Positions 1-9,744 of a DNA stretch of 64,000 nt are shown here, piece after piece. This DNA is from Prochlorococcus sp. AG-347-K20 (GTDB lineage Bacteria; Cyanobacteriota; Cyanobacteriia; PCC-6307; Cyanobiaceae). Each line of letters begins with the position of its first letter. The first letter of the stretch is position 1. The notes under the pieces are model-generated. The model was not told the origin of the DNA. It saw nothing but the letters and a program-made list of their open reading frames with translations, and did not search any database. The position numbers were made by a program, and so were the translations under genes. The DNA lies in the NCBI GenBank assembly GCA_003281315.1, contig QCCH01000001.1, positions 124,001 through 188,000 of the forward strand. The letters run 5' to 3'.

Positions 1-74
1 CCCAAAACTCTGGTATAACTAAAAGAAAATCTAGTTTTCAAGACTAGAGCCTTAAACCACTCGACCACCCCTCT
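1..74 (-). tRNA. tRNA-Ser(UGA), 3' end cut by window edge
   Basis: On the minus strand the sequence starts with a 7-nt acceptor strand, the D arm (GTCGAGTGGTTTAAGGC) and an anticodon stem CTAGT/ACTAG closing the loop CTTGAAA, giving anticodon TGA. A long variable arm follows, as in class II tRNAs. The T arm and CCA end lie beyond position 1. UGA anticodon with a long variable arm identifies serine. Confidence 0.9.
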
Positions 75-365
75 AAGAGAAAATGTTAAATTTTAACCTC
101 ATGATTATGTCAAATGGTTGTTGAATTTTTTGGAAATAATCTTTAACTGCCTGTCAAGTTTATTTCCATTGATAGATGTAACTAAAACATAAATTAGCTT
201 TGAAAAAATTAAATCCTAAATAATTCGAAGAGTCCTCCATTGAGGGTAAATATTTTTTTTATTTTAAAAATAAAATTTAAGGCAAAGTTCTTACCTATTA
301 AATAATGTGTAGCTCACAAGTAAATCATGCAAATAACTTTTAAAATGGAATTATTTTAATGAAAA

Positions 366-614
366 ATGTTTGGTTCAAAAGAAACAGAATCCTCAGATAA
401 TGAGAGCAAAAAATCCGCAATACTAGACTTTAATGGAAAAAAATATGATATAAATACATTGCCTGATGATGCTAAAGAGATAATTAAAGGCCTCCAAATT
501 GCTGATACTCAATTTAAGATGCAACAGGACAATTTGAAATTGATAGATATAAGTAGAAAAACACTTGGAGCTCAGTTAAATCAAAAATTAAAGGATCTGC
601 CTACTGTTGATTAG
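366..614 (+). CDS. DUF6447-like small protein (82 aa)
   Basis: The 82-aa product has a charged, disordered N terminus (about 1-18), then FNGKKYDINTLPDDAKEII followed by a long helix (about 40-80) rich in Lys and Gln. The pattern 'F-NGK-Y-I-LP-AKE-I-GLQ' with a trailing coiled coil matches my memory of the DUF6447 family found in picocyanobacteria and cyanophages; the function is unknown. No membrane segment. It stands alone between AT-rich spacers. The family assignment is from recall and was not searched. Confidence 0.7.
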   Translation: MFGSKETESSDNESKKSAILDFNGKKYDINTLPDDAKEIIKGLQIADTQFKMQQDNLKLIDISRKTLGAQLNQKLKDLPTVD

Positions 615-868
615 ACAAACTGGGATAATTGTTATACAAAAATTTTCTAGAAAGATTAAAAAGTTATCCTAATATTTTTATTTTTTCTCTTGAAATTAAA
701 TTGAAATGATATTTTAAAATGAATTCATCAAATCTTTTTTGCCACTACATTACTTTCTTCTTTGCCAAGTGAGGTAGTTTTAATTGATTTAAATGATTAA
801 TTCAAAACAATAAAGATTAGCAACGCTATTGAGCTTGTTGAATAAAAATTAAACGCTTACTAATACCA

Positions 869-1018
869 CTATCCGAAATTTACATTTTCTTGAAATAAAC
901 CAAATAAATTATTACCAATTATGGCAGCGATTATTAAAACGAATGCAACTATGGCGAAAAGAGCTCCTACATCTTTTATGTCATATGGTGCTTTAAATAA
1001 AGGTTTTTGGTCTGCCAT
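869..1018 (-). CDS. single-helix membrane protein, 49 aa
   Basis: ATG at 1018, TAG ending at 869. The product is 49 aa: a soluble N terminus (MADQKPLFKAPYDIKDVG), one strongly hydrophobic helix (about residues 19-35, ALFAIVAFVLIIAAIIG) and a short tail. Length and topology resemble small photosystem or cytochrome subunits, but no known family is recognised. I believe it real because of its clean membrane topology and the lack of a competing frame. Confidence 0.55.
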   Translation of the reverse strand: MADQKPLFKAPYDIKDVGALFAIVAFVLIIAAIIGNNLFGLFQENVNFG

Positions 1019-1104
1019 AGTTATCAAATATATAAATGCAATTAAATCATATTAGTTTAATACTTGTTATAAATATTAAGTCATTTTTTTAGTCAAAAAT
1101 TGGA

Positions 1105-1136
1105 CAATAAAAAAAGCCACTTATAGTGGCTTTTCC
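1105..1136 (-). terminator. intrinsic terminator of the DUF4278 gene
   Basis: Perfect hairpin AAAGCCACT-TAT-AGTGGCTTT about 20 nt after the stop codon of the minus-strand DUF4278 gene; on that strand it is followed by a run of T residues. It probably ends the riboswitch-DUF4278 transcript. Confidence 0.75.
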
Positions 1137-1155
1137 TTTTTATTTTATAAATGAA

Positions 1156-1257
1156 CTAGCTTGTATAAGTTTTTCCTCTATAAGTTAGTTCGTTGTGCTG
1201 CTTTTTAACTGCTTCTTTGTTCTGGACGTACTTTTGTCCTCTGTAAATTAGAGTCAT
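1156..1257 (-). CDS. DUF4278 (YRG-repeat) peptide, 33 aa
   Basis: ATG at 1257, TAG at 1156. The 33-aa product starts MTLIYRGQKY and ends LTYRGKTYTS, so it contains two copies of the 'L-YRG--Y' element that defines cyanobacterial DUF4278 proteins; the function is unknown. It is basic with no membrane segment. CCGGAG about 9 nt upstream of the ATG is the likely ribosome-binding site. The leader is far richer in G+C than the rest of the region and folds into a possible glutamine-II riboswitch. A strong terminator follows, making this a one-gene unit of about 200 nt. Confidence 0.8.
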   Translation of the reverse strand: MTLIYRGQKYVQNKEAVKKQHNELTYRGKTYTS

Positions 1258-1274
1258 TGTTTAAGCTCCGGTTT

Positions 1275-1335
1275 CGCTTAAGTCCCCGTTCCATGGCTTA
1301 AGTCGATTTGCGGCTTGCTATACGCAAGTTGAACG
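1275..1335 (-). promoter_or_regulatory. candidate glutamine-II (downstream-peptide) riboswitch
   Basis: Read on the minus strand: P1 CGTTC (1335-1331) pairs with GAACG (1291-1287). Inside it is hairpin P2, CTTGC-GTATA-GCAAG (about 1328-1314), then CGCAAATCGA. CTTAAG (1302-1297) in the P2-P1 joiner pairs with CTTAAG (1282-1277) downstream of P1, giving an H-type pseudoknot. The 3' strand ends 19 nt before the ATG of a 33-aa peptide gene. Known: the downstream-peptide RNA of marine picocyanobacteria is a pseudoknot upstream of short ORFs and belongs to the glutamine riboswitches. Assignment is from architecture and context; a covariance-model search was not run. Confidence 0.55.
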
Positions 1336-1563
1336 TTTTGGTAGCGGTTGCTACAATTTTATAATAACATTCAAGAAAATTATTTGTCTAGGCCTTTAAT
1401 AAACAAACTTAATACTTTAATTAATAAAATGTGTTCCTACTAAAGAAATTTATGTTTTTCTTTATGTAGTTTCTTGCAGGTTACATTTTGTTCGTTTTTG
1501 AGAAGTATTTTTTATTTAATGAACTTTTAAATGTAAAATTCTTAGGATTATAAAATTTGTTTT

Positions 1564-1758
1564 ATGTTTTCTAGAAGCAAAAAACCTACAGTAAAAAAAT
1601 CTGCAATAGTTGAAGAAACTCCATTATTTGCTCAATTACTACCATTCGCAAACAGAATGAATGATAAGGTTCAGTTGGTAAATGCTTTAGCTTTTACTTT
1701 TATTATGGGATTCTCAATTTTTGGAATTGCTTTATGGAAACTTTCAGGGCTCACCTAG
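1564..1758 (+). CDS. single-helix membrane protein, 64 aa
   Basis: 64 aa with a basic N terminus (FSRSKKPTVKK), an amphipathic middle containing PFANRMNDKVQ, and one transmembrane helix at about residues 41-60 ending WKLSGLT. The N-R-M-N--VQ-V-ALAF segment is loosely reminiscent of HLIP helices but lacks the E--NGR-AM-G signature, so I do not call it one. Its stop codon overlaps by 4 bp the 3' end of the convergent gene that follows. Confidence 0.55.
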   Translation: MFSRSKKPTVKKSAIVEETPLFAQLLPFANRMNDKVQLVNALAFTFIMGFSIFGIALWKLSGLT

Positions 1759-2021
1759 TTATTTAGTTTTTGCAAAGCATTAATTTTTGATTCTTTGTTC
1801 TTAATTATTGTTAACAACCACTTAGAGGCAAGCCCCCTTGATATCGATCTATTTTTAAGAAATCTACATATATAAATGTGTAGATTTTTTTCATTTTTGG
1901 AGTTAAATTTTTCTTCAAAGTCTAATATTTCTTCTTCTGAGGTCCTTTTTCTTAGCTCATCAACTAAAGCATGACTAGAGGAATCATTAAATAAGTTCCC
2001 AATATTTAAGCTTAATGTCAT
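1755..2021 (-). CDS. hypothetical protein, 88 aa
   Basis: 88-aa soluble, helical and strongly charged protein (for example ELRKRTSEEEILDFEEKF near residue 25) with no signal peptide or membrane segment. Unrecognised. Convergent with the preceding membrane protein, sharing 4 bp at the stop codons. Kept because the frame is clean over its whole length and the composition is that of a normal Prochlorococcus protein. Confidence 0.6.
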   Translation of the reverse strand: MTLSLNIGNLFNDSSSHALVDELRKRTSEEEILDFEEKFNSKNEKNLHIYICRFLKNRSISRGLASKWLLTIIKNKESKINALQKLNN

Positions 2022-2108
2022 AAATAATTTATGTACCTAATAAATAGGTAGCCATAAATTAAATTTTTATAAACTAATTTATGTTTTTTTTTACAAATTA
2101 TTTAAAAC

Positions 2109-4442
2109 TTAATCTTTCGGTTTAGCCAGAGGAAGCAGACATTTATCTGAATCGCATCCAGCTGGGCCAGCTTCAGATAGTTCTCCAACATCATATTTAT
2201 TAAGAGCGTCAAAGAAATCGTTATTAACTTTCCTTTCTATTACTTTATTCTGCAATGATAAATATTCCTCTTTACTTATTGGTTCAAAGGGTAATCTTGG
2301 GAAAGTAGCGTTAGCACTAAATCTAGCCAGCAATGCTGCTGAAATATAGCCCTCATTATTTTCTATTGAATTATGAATAGCCTTAGCTAAATCCTCGATT
2401 TCATTCTCTCTAAATTCTACGGTTGCAGAGGTATTATGCTCTGTGTAAAATTTCTGCACTTGCATATAAAAATCAAATTGAGCTAATGCTGAGAAATTAT
2501 TGATGTCTATTTGGTCTGCGCCGTCAATATTTGCCCAACTAACTTCTGTAGGGATTTCAACTAACCATTCTGTACATCTTGGATCAAATGGATTATCGAG
2601 CAAGCAACCATTTTCATCTTTATCAGATTGAGATGGAACTACTGAGTAACCATAATCCATGCAAGCTAAAGCGATTGGGTCATTTTTCCTGAAAGTTATT
2701 CTTCTTATGAATCTTTGAGCCTTTGGAGGATGCCAGCCTGGAGCTGCTCCAGTAAGAAGACTTTTAGTTCCAGCTGGCTGAACTGTTGTGCATCTATTTG
2801 GTCTCCTTAGATTATGCTTATCACAATATTCCCATACAGTTTCTTTTACTATTTTTCTCCAAGAATCTAAGAATTTAGCTTCCTTTTCTTTGAAAGCCTT
2901 CCCTTCTTCGCTATTTGGCCTTCCTGCTTCCCACCATTTCAACCATGGCGTCCCAAAGGCATGGACACAAAAATCAAATAATCCAGTGAAACTTACTCCT
3001 ACGATAGGATCATATTCCCTACTTTTTCTGTAACGCTCAACTTCAAATTCATGATTAAGTAAGCATGCTACAGAAAGAGCGGCTGCTTTAAAAGCTTTTT
3101 TTTGCTCTTCAAAATTACCTGGATCAATCTGATTTAAATGAACTTCAGCCAAATTGCAGTGGAAATCATTTCCCAAGATCTCCCCACAAGGGTTGAGTCC
3201 ATATCGGCTCATCCTGTGGTCTAACTCTTCTTCTGAAAAAGGACCATAACTACTATTTATCCAATTTCTCGCTTCATCCTTGCCTTGTTCTGAGTATATT
3301 TCAATAAATTCCTTTCTCAATTCATCATCTTTGAGAATATCTGCATTTGACCTTGCGATTGCTTCTGGAGCAAATTGAATGGCTCCCTCACCTGAATGGA
3401 ATTGTTTTGTTACTGCATCCAAAACAGTTTGGTATGTGGGTTTTGTATGGTAAACCCTAGTATGATTGGCCATTCTGAGGGCATCTTTTTCAGGATCTAT
3501 TCTCCAATTACCATTCTCATCTTGACTCCATAAATTTTCTTTTGCTGATGCGGCTTCCTTATCATCTGAAGCAAATTGTCTCATTCCAGCACTTCTTCTT
3601 ATATTCCCAGCAACTATGGTTACTGCAGCTTCATCAATTAATAAACAACACTCTACTGTACTTAATTTCCTACCAATTGCCTTTCCAAGAAGTGATGCGA
3701 CTCTAGAGTAAAGATCTTTCAATTTGATAGGATTTGCCATACCACCAAAACCTTTTAATGATTCTCCAGCAGGCCTAATATCTTCCAAATCAATGTAAAC
3801 ATCAATTTCTCTTTCAAGACTCTCGTTACTTGATGCCTCAAGAAGATATTTATAGCTATCTACCCATCCTCTTCTGCTATCTCCAACTTTGATATGAAGA
3901 TCTTTTCCTTTAATTTCTAATGATGACTTTTCTTCTCTTTGATCTTTAGGAGTTATTCCAACTTCACTGACTGATTTAATATTTATTTTGTTAATTACCG
4001 TAGGTAGATTATTTATAAAATGAGGCTCAATTATTGCACCAGTTCCACATCCCATCATTGCTAAGTCCATCATTAATGCAAAGGCTTCCCAATCAATTAA
4101 GTTTGTTGAGGTACAGTTGTAAGCTCCTGAGAAATTTTGGTTCTTATTAATCCAAGGGGTTCCTCCTATCCATAACCATCTTCCTGAAGGTTGAGCTTTT
4201 TGGTTACTTTGCATCTCTCTCATTAGGATTAATTCTTCTTCAGAAAGTTTTCCTAATTCTTTTAATCCCGATAAATTCCTTTCGCCTACTTCGCTCCAGT
4301 TCTCCCTTTTGCCAGATGAAGTTTTTCTACTATAAGATCTGAAAAAAACTGGGTAAGCAGCTGGCGCAGTCTTTGGAAAATCATCTTTTTTAAGATTATT
4401 GGAATTGCTCTCTGAAGAAGCTTTATTTGGTGCAACAGTCAC
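2109..4442 (-). CDS. nrdJ: adenosylcobalamin-dependent (class II) ribonucleotide reductase
   Basis: Reduces ribonucleotides to deoxyribonucleotides using coenzyme B12 as radical source. The 777-aa product is the monomeric NrdJ type. Visible residues: the first active-site cysteine in NCTSTN (about 110), the catalytic loop NPCGEI (about 417-422) with a second cysteine in FHCNLAE (about 429), and a C-terminal redox pair GCDSDKC (about 763/768) that would be re-reduced by thioredoxin. I chose the GTG at 4442 (VTVAPNK...). The frame is open to an ATG at 4505, but the 21 extra residues form a hydrophobic stretch not expected in this soluble enzyme. Divergent from the methyltransferase at 4577. Confidence 0.95.
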   Translation of the reverse strand: MTVAPNKASSESNSNNLKKDDFPKTAPAAYPVFFRSYSRKTSSGKRENWSEVGERNLSGLKELGKLSEEELILMREMQSNQKAQPSGRWLWIGGTPWINKNQNFSGAYNCTSTNLIDWEAFALMMDLAMMGCGTGAIIEPHFINNLPTVINKINIKSVSEVGITPKDQREEKSSLEIKGKDLHIKVGDSRRGWVDSYKYLLEASSNESLEREIDVYIDLEDIRPAGESLKGFGGMANPIKLKDLYSRVASLLGKAIGRKLSTVECCLLIDEAAVTIVAGNIRRSAGMRQFASDDKEAASAKENLWSQDENGNWRIDPEKDALRMANHTRVYHTKPTYQTVLDAVTKQFHSGEGAIQFAPEAIARSNADILKDDELRKEFIEIYSEQGKDEARNWINSSYGPFSEEELDHRMSRYGLNPCGEILGNDFHCNLAEVHLNQIDPGNFEEQKKAFKAAALSVACLLNHEFEVERYRKSREYDPIVGVSFTGLFDFCVHAFGTPWLKWWEAGRPNSEEGKAFKEKEAKFLDSWRKIVKETVWEYCDKHNLRRPNRCTTVQPAGTKSLLTGAAPGWHPPKAQRFIRRITFRKNDPIALACMDYGYSVVPSQSDKDENGCLLDNPFDPRCTEWLVEIPTEVSWANIDGADQIDINNFSALAQFDFYMQVQKFYTEHNTSATVEFRENEIEDLAKAIHNSIENNEGYISAALLARFSANATFPRLPFEPISKEEYLSLQNKVIERKVNNDFFDALNKYDVGELSEAGPAGCDSDKCLLPLAKPKD

Positions 4443-4576
4443 GATAAAAAAAACGTATGTGAATAACCCGTACTGGAAGAATAACTCTACCTGTGGCGTC
4501 TGCAACTATTCTTACCACTATTTAACGGTTTGTGTAGAATTATGTTTAATATGAAATCTTTGTTTCAAGAAAGGAT

Positions 4577-5272
4577 ATGGAAAGAGTCCCCGAACCTGAA
4601 TTAATGGAAGAAAAAGAGCAGGTCATTTCTTATGACGAAGCTGATTTTTCAGAAGGGGAAGTTAATCTAATTAATCAAATAAATCAATATCTTTTGAAAA
4701 AAAATATTTCTTTAGGTGAAAAAGATTTAATAGTTGATTTAGGATGTGGCCCAGGAAATATTTCTGAGAAGTTAGCAAAAAAATGGCCTAATACTGCAGT
4801 AGTAGGAATAGATGGTTCTAAAGAGATGATTTTGAGAGCAGAATATAATAAAAGTATTTCTAATAATCAAAAAAAATTAAAAAATTTACGTTACATTTGT
4901 TCTGACATCAAAGACATTAAATCAAATAATTTTTTATTTAAAAAAAGAATTAGTTTACTTGTAAGCAATAGTTTGATTCATCACATTACCAATCTTGAGG
5001 ATTTCTTCAACACAATAAGAAGTTTATCTAGTAATATCACTGTAAATTTTCACAAGGACTTAAAAAGGCCATTAGATGAAAAGTCTGCTTTAGAACTCAA
5101 AGCACAATGTTCAACTAAATATAATGAGATTTTAACTAATGATTATTACGCATCTTTAAGAGCTTCTTATACTTTTAAAGAGTTAAAAAATTTCACCTTA
5201 GAGAATGATCTATCCTCTTTAGATGTGTTTGAAGAAGGTGAAAATTATTTAATAGTCTATGGTAATGTTTAA
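4577..5272 (+). CDS. class I SAM-dependent methyltransferase, substrate unknown
   Basis: 231-aa soluble protein. SAM-binding motif I is DLGCGPGNISEKL (about residue 54-66), followed by the acidic end of strand 2 in VVGIDGSKEM (about 77-86) and a possible motif in YICSDIKDI (about 109). The fold and motifs support a small-molecule or protein methyltransferase; the substrate cannot be read from sequence. AAGGA lies just upstream of the ATG. It sits 31 nt before prfC in the same direction and may be co-transcribed. Confidence 0.75.
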   Translation: MERVPEPELMEEKEQVISYDEADFSEGEVNLINQINQYLLKKNISLGEKDLIVDLGCGPGNISEKLAKKWPNTAVVGIDGSKEMILRAEYNKSISNNQKKLKNLRYICSDIKDIKSNNFLFKKRISLLVSNSLIHHITNLEDFFNTIRSLSSNITVNFHKDLKRPLDEKSALELKAQCSTKYNEILTNDYYASLRASYTFKELKNFTLENDLSSLDVFEEGENYLIVYGNV

Positions 5273-5303
5273 GAACTAAGTGAAAGGCCCTTATATTATA
5301 TAA

Positions 5304-6941
5304 ATGAGCTTAGGTACTAAAATTCTAAATAATAAAGAAATACTGGACGCGGTAAATAAAAGAAGAAATTTTGCTATTATTTCACATCCAGATGCTGGGA
5401 AAACGACTCTTACCGAGAAGCTTCTTTTGTATGGAGGTGCCATTCAACAGGCAGGAGCAGTAAAAGCTAGGGGTAATCAGAGAAAAGCCACCTCAGACTG
5501 GATGGAACTTGAGAAACAAAGAGGTATTTCTATTACATCAACTGTATTGCAATTTGAATATGAAAGATCAGTAATTAATCTATTAGATACACCAGGACAC
5601 CAAGATTTCTCCGAAGATACTTATAGAACATTAGCTGCTGCTGATAATGCAGTTATGTTGGAAGATGCTGCTAAAGGACTAGAACCTCAAACTAGAAAAT
5701 TGTTTGAAGTTTGCAAGATGCGAAAAATACCAATATTTACTTTCATAAATAAAATGGATAGACCAGGAAGAGAGCCATTTTCTTTACTTGATGAAATTGA
5801 ATCAGAACTTGGATTAAATACCCTACCTATAAACTGGCCAATTGGGAGTGGCGAGGAATTTAGAGGGGTTATTGATAGATTTTCAAGAGAGGTGATTTTA
5901 TTTGATAAAGCAGTGAGAGGGAAACAATCGAATGAGAAAAGATTAAGTCTTGAAGATAAAGAGCTATCAAAATATGTAGAGAGAGATTTACTTGAAAACT
6001 CACTTGAAGAATTGGAGGTTCTTGATGAGGTAGGATCTAAATTTGAAAAAGAAAAAGTTTTTAATGGCTCTTTAACCCCAGTTTTTTTTGGATCTGCCAT
6101 GACTAATTTTGGCGTAAGGCCATTTTTAGATAGTTTTTTAAAAATGGCACAAAAACCAACTTCAAGAAATAGTAATAAAGGGGATATTGAACCTGCAAGC
6201 GATGAATTTAGTGGGTTTGTTTTTAAGCTTCAGGCAAATATGGATCCAAAGCACAGAGATAGGGTTGCTTTTATAAGAGTTTGTAGTGGTAAATTTGAAA
6301 AGGATATGTCAGTTAAACATTCCAGAACTGGTAAAACAATTAGATTATCAAGACCCCAAAAAATATTTGGGCAGGATAGAGAAGTAGTTGATGATGCCTA
6401 TCCTGGAGATGTTATTGGTTTAAATAATCCAGGGATGTTTTCTATTGGAGATACTCTTTATACTGGAGCTCATCTGGAATATGAGGGCATACCATCCTTT
6501 AGTCCTGAAATATTCAGCTGGCTAAGAAATCCAAATCCCTCAGCATTTAAAAACTTTAGAAAGGGAGTTAATGAACTTCGAGAAGAAGGTGCTGTTCAGA
6601 TTCTTTATGACTTTGATGAGAGTAAAAGAGACCCTATACTCGCAGCCGTTGGTCAATTGCAGTTGGAGGTAGTAACTCACAGATTAAAAAGTGAATATGG
6701 TGTAGATGCAAATCTTGAAGCAATGCCATATCAATTGGCTAGATGGATTTCTGATGGATGGCCAGCCATTGAAAAACTAGGCAGAATATTCAACTGTAAA
6801 ATAGTTAAAGATTGTTGGAATAGGCCAGTTATTCTTTTCAAAAATGAGTGGAATCTAAATCAATTTGTTGAAGACAATAATCAATTAAATTTAAACAAAG
6901 TTGCGCCCGTTGTTAGTGGAGTCGAACCAATTGTTTTATAA
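5304..6941 (+). CDS. prfC: peptide chain release factor 3
   Basis: GTPase that releases RF1/RF2 from the ribosome after peptide release. 545 aa, near the usual 520-550. G1 P-loop [10 protein letters not shown] (about 27-36), G3 [14 protein letters not shown] (about 96-109; the [13 protein letters not shown] signature separates RF3 from EF-G), G4 [12 protein letters not shown] (about 150), then domain II and the RF3 C-terminal domain ending with [11 protein letters not shown]. The ATG at 5304 follows the methyltransferase by 31 nt. Confidence 0.97.
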   Translation: MSLGTKILNNKEILDAVNKRRNFAIISHPDAGKTTLTEKLLLYGGAIQQAGAVKARGNQRKATSDWMELEKQRGISITSTVLQFEYERSVINLLDTPGHQDFSEDTYRTLAAADNAVMLEDAAKGLEPQTRKLFEVCKMRKIPIFTFINKMDRPGREPFSLLDEIESELGLNTLPINWPIGSGEEFRGVIDRFSREVILFDKAVRGKQSNEKRLSLEDKELSKYVERDLLENSLEELEVLDEVGSKFEKEKVFNGSLTPVFFGSAMTNFGVRPFLDSFLKMAQKPTSRNSNKGDIEPASDEFSGFVFKLQANMDPKHRDRVAFIRVCSGKFEKDMSVKHSRTGKTIRLSRPQKIFGQDREVVDDAYPGDVIGLNNPGMFSIGDTLYTGAHLEYEGIPSFSPEIFSWLRNPNPSAFKNFRKGVNELREEGAVQILYDFDESKRDPILAAVGQLQLEVVTHRLKSEYGVDANLEAMPYQLARWISDGWPAIEKLGRIFNCKIVKDCWNRPVILFKNEWNLNQFVEDNNQLNLNKVAPVVSGVEPIVL

Positions 6942-6992
6942 AGTCTTAATGGATTATAAAATTAGTTAATCTGTTACTATTGGTAAAAAATT

Positions 6993-7667
6993 TTGGATTC
7001 AAACAGTAATAAAAATAATAACGAAAAATCACCTTATGAAATTTTAGGTGTAAAAGAAGGTGCTGCTTTTGAGGATATTCAGAAGGCTAGAGATATTAAA
7101 GTTAAAGAGGCTGGTGAAGATTTAATTTTAAAAGCGAAAATAGAATCTTCCTTTGATCAATTACTTATGGGGAGTTTGAAAGCTAGGCAATCAGGAAATG
7201 TAAGCTATGAAGCTGTGAGTGCCTCAAAAAAAGAAAAACAAATTAATCAATTTACCAATAATAATTTCCCACTTCTTTCTAAGATAAAAAATTTAAATAA
7301 AAACTCTAACAATTCAATTCAGTATAGTCTGCCAAAAATAACTACCCCCTCATTTGATAATCTTTCAATAAAAATATCTGTTGGGCTATTATTTTTAATT
7401 TTGTTATTTATCAGTCCAGACTCTAATAATAGACTGTTACTCTCTATCTCAACATTAATACTTACCTATACTCAAATTAAATCGGGGAAAAGATTTATAG
7501 GTTCTCTGGGTTGGAGTGTTACCTTTCTCTCGATAGGATTAATATTTGGTGGATTGCTTGAAAATAATTCTTTCATTCAGGAAGTATCAAACAACTCTTT
7601 ATCAATACAAAAAATTCAAAGTATTCCGGCCATGGTTATTTTATGGCTAGGCGTATGTTTTTTATGA
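6993..7667 (+). CDS. CPP1-like (J-like domain) membrane chaperone
   Basis: 224 aa, starting at TTG (6993). The N terminus [22 protein letters not shown] (about 13-34) is the J-like domain of the cyanobacterial/plastid CPP1 family (DUF3353; related to the chaperone-like protein of protochlorophyllide oxidoreductase), without the HPD motif of true DnaJ. A hydrophilic linker is followed by three or four transmembrane helices (about 125-224). By homology it would help membrane-associated tetrapyrrole enzymes. Its last 6 bp overlap the convergent hslO gene. Confidence 0.8.
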   Translation: MDSNSNKNNNEKSPYEILGVKEGAAFEDIQKARDIKVKEAGEDLILKAKIESSFDQLLMGSLKARQSGNVSYEAVSASKKEKQINQFTNNNFPLLSKIKNLNKNSNNSIQYSLPKITTPSFDNLSIKISVGLLFLILLFISPDSNNRLLLSISTLILTYTQIKSGKRFIGSLGWSVTFLSIGLIFGGLLENNSFIQEVSNNSLSIQKIQSIPAMVILWLGVCFL

Positions 7668-8570
7668 TTGATTTTCTATCATAGATTTAATTTCTTCATA
7701 ATTTATAAGATATTTATTTTTACAAAATTCACAAACCAACTCTGCTTTGCCATCTTTCTTGAGGATGTCCTCTAACTCGCTCTTATCAAGCATTTTCATC
7801 GCATTTAAACTTCTTTTTTTGGAACACTTGCATTTAAAACTCACTTCTTGAGAACGAGCTTTTTCAGAGATTGATTTATCGTCAATATCGGGAAATATAT
7901 TTCTAATTAACGAAAGAAGATTATCTTTTGACTTAAATAGGTCTTCGCTGAAAGAATTAATTTCTTTACATCTTTCTTCAAGTAGTGAGATTAGTAGTGG
8001 GTCAGTATCTTTTTTAGGTAGAACTTGAGCTAATAAGCCACCACTACAAATAACACTTTTATTCTGGATTTTTTCTCCAATAAATACAGCAGAGGGAGTT
8101 TGCTCTGAATGATATAAATATGAAGCTAAGTCTTCAGCAATATTTCCATTTACTAATTCAACAGTGCTTGTAAAGGGTTCTCCAAATCCACTATCTCTAA
8201 TTACATTTAAATATCCTCTACCTAACGCTTTTGTAAAATCAAAAGAATATTTATTATTACCTTTTTTGACTAGGTCTAATTCTAAATTAGGATTCCCTAC
8301 ATAACCCCTAACTTTTCCGTCTCTACCTGCATCAACTAGTAATCCTTTTAAAGGTCCGTCAGATCTAACTCTTAAAGTAACTCTCCCATGCATTATCTTC
8401 ATCGAGCTTGCCAAAAGTAGTGAAGCACTAAATGCTCTTCCTAAGATACAGGTGGTTAAATAAGAAAGACCGTGTCTTGTTTTTGCTTCTAAAGAAGATT
8501 CTGTTGTTAAGACCGCAACTAATCTTATTCCTCCATTTGCTGCAGTAGCCCGAACTATCCTATCCTGCAT
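7662..8570 (-). CDS. hslO: Hsp33 redox-regulated chaperone
   Basis: Redox-activated holding chaperone that protects unfolded proteins under oxidative stress. 302 aa with the Hsp33 N-terminal domain ([17 protein letters not shown] at the start; [15 protein letters not shown] near 60) and the C-terminal zinc switch: CKC at about 245 and CEFC at about 280, which gives the four cysteines CxC...CxxC. The start codon overlaps the end of the upstream ABC ATPase gene by 11 nt, so translation is probably coupled. Confidence 0.95.
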   Translation of the reverse strand: MQDRIVRATAANGGIRLVAVLTTESSLEAKTRHGLSYLTTCILGRAFSASLLLASSMKIMHGRVTLRVRSDGPLKGLLVDAGRDGKVRGYVGNPNLELDLVKKGNNKYSFDFTKALGRGYLNVIRDSGFGEPFTSTVELVNGNIAEDLASYLYHSEQTPSAVFIGEKIQNKSVICSGGLLAQVLPKKDTDPLLISLLEERCKEINSFSEDLFKSKDNLLSLIRNIFPDIDDKSISEKARSQEVSFKCKCSKKRSLNAMKMLDKSELEDILKKDGKAELVCEFCKNKYLINYEEIKSMIENQS

Positions 8571-9207
8571 GATTTTCTTTCATAAAATTTTTGATTTTCC
8601 CTTTTTCCAAGAATAATATCCTAGAAGGAATTCCCTCAAATAAGGCAGGTTCATGAGTAACAATAATAATTGTATTTTTATTTTTTAAATCAAGAATTAA
8701 ATTCTTTACATCATTTCTCATTGAATAGTCTAATCCAGCAGTTGGTTCATCAAGTAAAAGAATTGAGGGGTTTCTAAGTAGTTGAACTGCTACAGCTAAT
8801 CGCCTTTGTTGTCCGCCACTTAGTTGTTCTGGTGGTTGGGTCAGATTAATTTTTTTTAAACCAACTTTATTTAAAACTATTTCTATATTTTTTTCTCTTA
8901 AAGATTTATGGCCTATTTTTAATTCTTTCCCAATGGTTGTACCTATAAAGTATCTTTCAGGAAATTGGAATACTACTCCACAAAACCATCTTCTTTGTCT
9001 AGAAGACAAAATTTTATTCTTCCAAGTAATTTTTCCTTTTTGTGGATTTATTAATCCGCTTATTATTTCGAGTAGTGTTGTTTTCCCAGAACCACTATTA
9101 CCGCAAATTAAAATGATTTCATTTTCATGAACTTTTAAATTTAAATTGTCTATTATTTTTCTTTCACCAGTTTGGGGTTGATAAGATATTTCTTTTAAAT
9201 CAAGCAT
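8560..9207 (-). CDS. ABC transporter ATP-binding protein, EcfA/ABCI11-like
   Basis: 215-aa stand-alone ABC ATPase. Walker [10 protein letters not shown] (about 36-44), Q-loop in [13 protein letters not shown] (about 75-87), signature [12 protein letters not shown] (about 124-135), Walker [13 protein letters not shown] (about 144-155), H-loop VTHEP. The VFQFPE Q-loop is typical of ECF-type cobalt/nickel/vitamin importers and of the plastid ABCI11/NAP14 proteins, suggesting metal or cofactor transport. No permease gene is adjacent, so the partner is unknown. Overlaps hslO by 11 nt on the same strand. Confidence 0.8.
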   Translation of the reverse strand: MLDLKEISYQPQTGERKIIDNLNLKVHENEIILICGNSGSGKTTLLEIISGLINPQKGKITWKNKILSSRQRRWFCGVVFQFPERYFIGTTIGKELKIGHKSLREKNIEIVLNKVGLKKINLTQPPEQLSGGQQRRLAVAVQLLRNPSILLLDEPTAGLDYSMRNDVKNLILDLKNKNTIIIVTHEPALFEGIPSRILFLEKGKIKNFMKENHAG

Positions 9208-9290
9208 TATTAATTAAGTTATAGGTATGAATTTGAATCTAGTAATAACTTACTTATAATAGCTGTAGATCTAAAAAGATATTAGTCAAT

Positions 9291-9735
9291 ATGAATATTA
9301 TTTTTAGGGAAGTTGATCCTTTTAATTGTTGGATATGGATCAGGTTTTCAGAATCACCAACTCAAGATGAAAAAAATTATTTAGATGGTGTTTTTGATAG
9401 TTGGTACGTTTTAGGAAGGTTAGGTGGATTTAATTCTGAAAATTTGCAAACTCATGAAGAGGGTTCCGATCTAAGTTGGATGTCCTATGATAATGAACAA
9501 AAAAAATGCATCTCTTCCAGCCTTAATGCATAATTTAGGAGTTATGGAATATCAAAACCTGTGGGGAAGATGTTGGGTTGATTTTGGAACTTCAGACTCC
9601 ATTTCAATAGATATATTAATTAATTCTTTGAATGAGATATCAAATAATTATGTAAAAATTGAAGAGTTAATTATTGGGGGTGAAAATAATGATTGGGAAA
9701 TTGAAGAACATGAAGATTTAGTTTTTAAAGATTAA
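9291..9735 (+). pseudogene. DUF3531 family gene with a one-base frameshift
   Basis: The first frame encodes 80 aa (MNIIFREVDPFNCWIWIRF...) and stops at 9533; the second carries the rest (ALMHNLGVMEYQNLWGRCWVDFG... to FKD at 9735). Together they give one continuous DUF3531 protein of about 148 aa, the usual family size. The frame change falls in a run of eight A residues (9499-9506) after GATAATGAAC; seven A would restore one frame. It may be a sequencing error, a recent indel, or a slippage-tolerated site. Nine nt later comes rsmE, then the DUF92 gene, so it leads an operon. Confidence 0.8.
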
Positions 9736-9744
9736 GTGTTTTAG

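Noticed and set aside
4443-4505. 21-residue N-terminal extension of NrdJ from ATG 4505
   Set aside because: Hydrophobic stretch not expected in this soluble enzyme; the GTG at 4442 gives a normal start.
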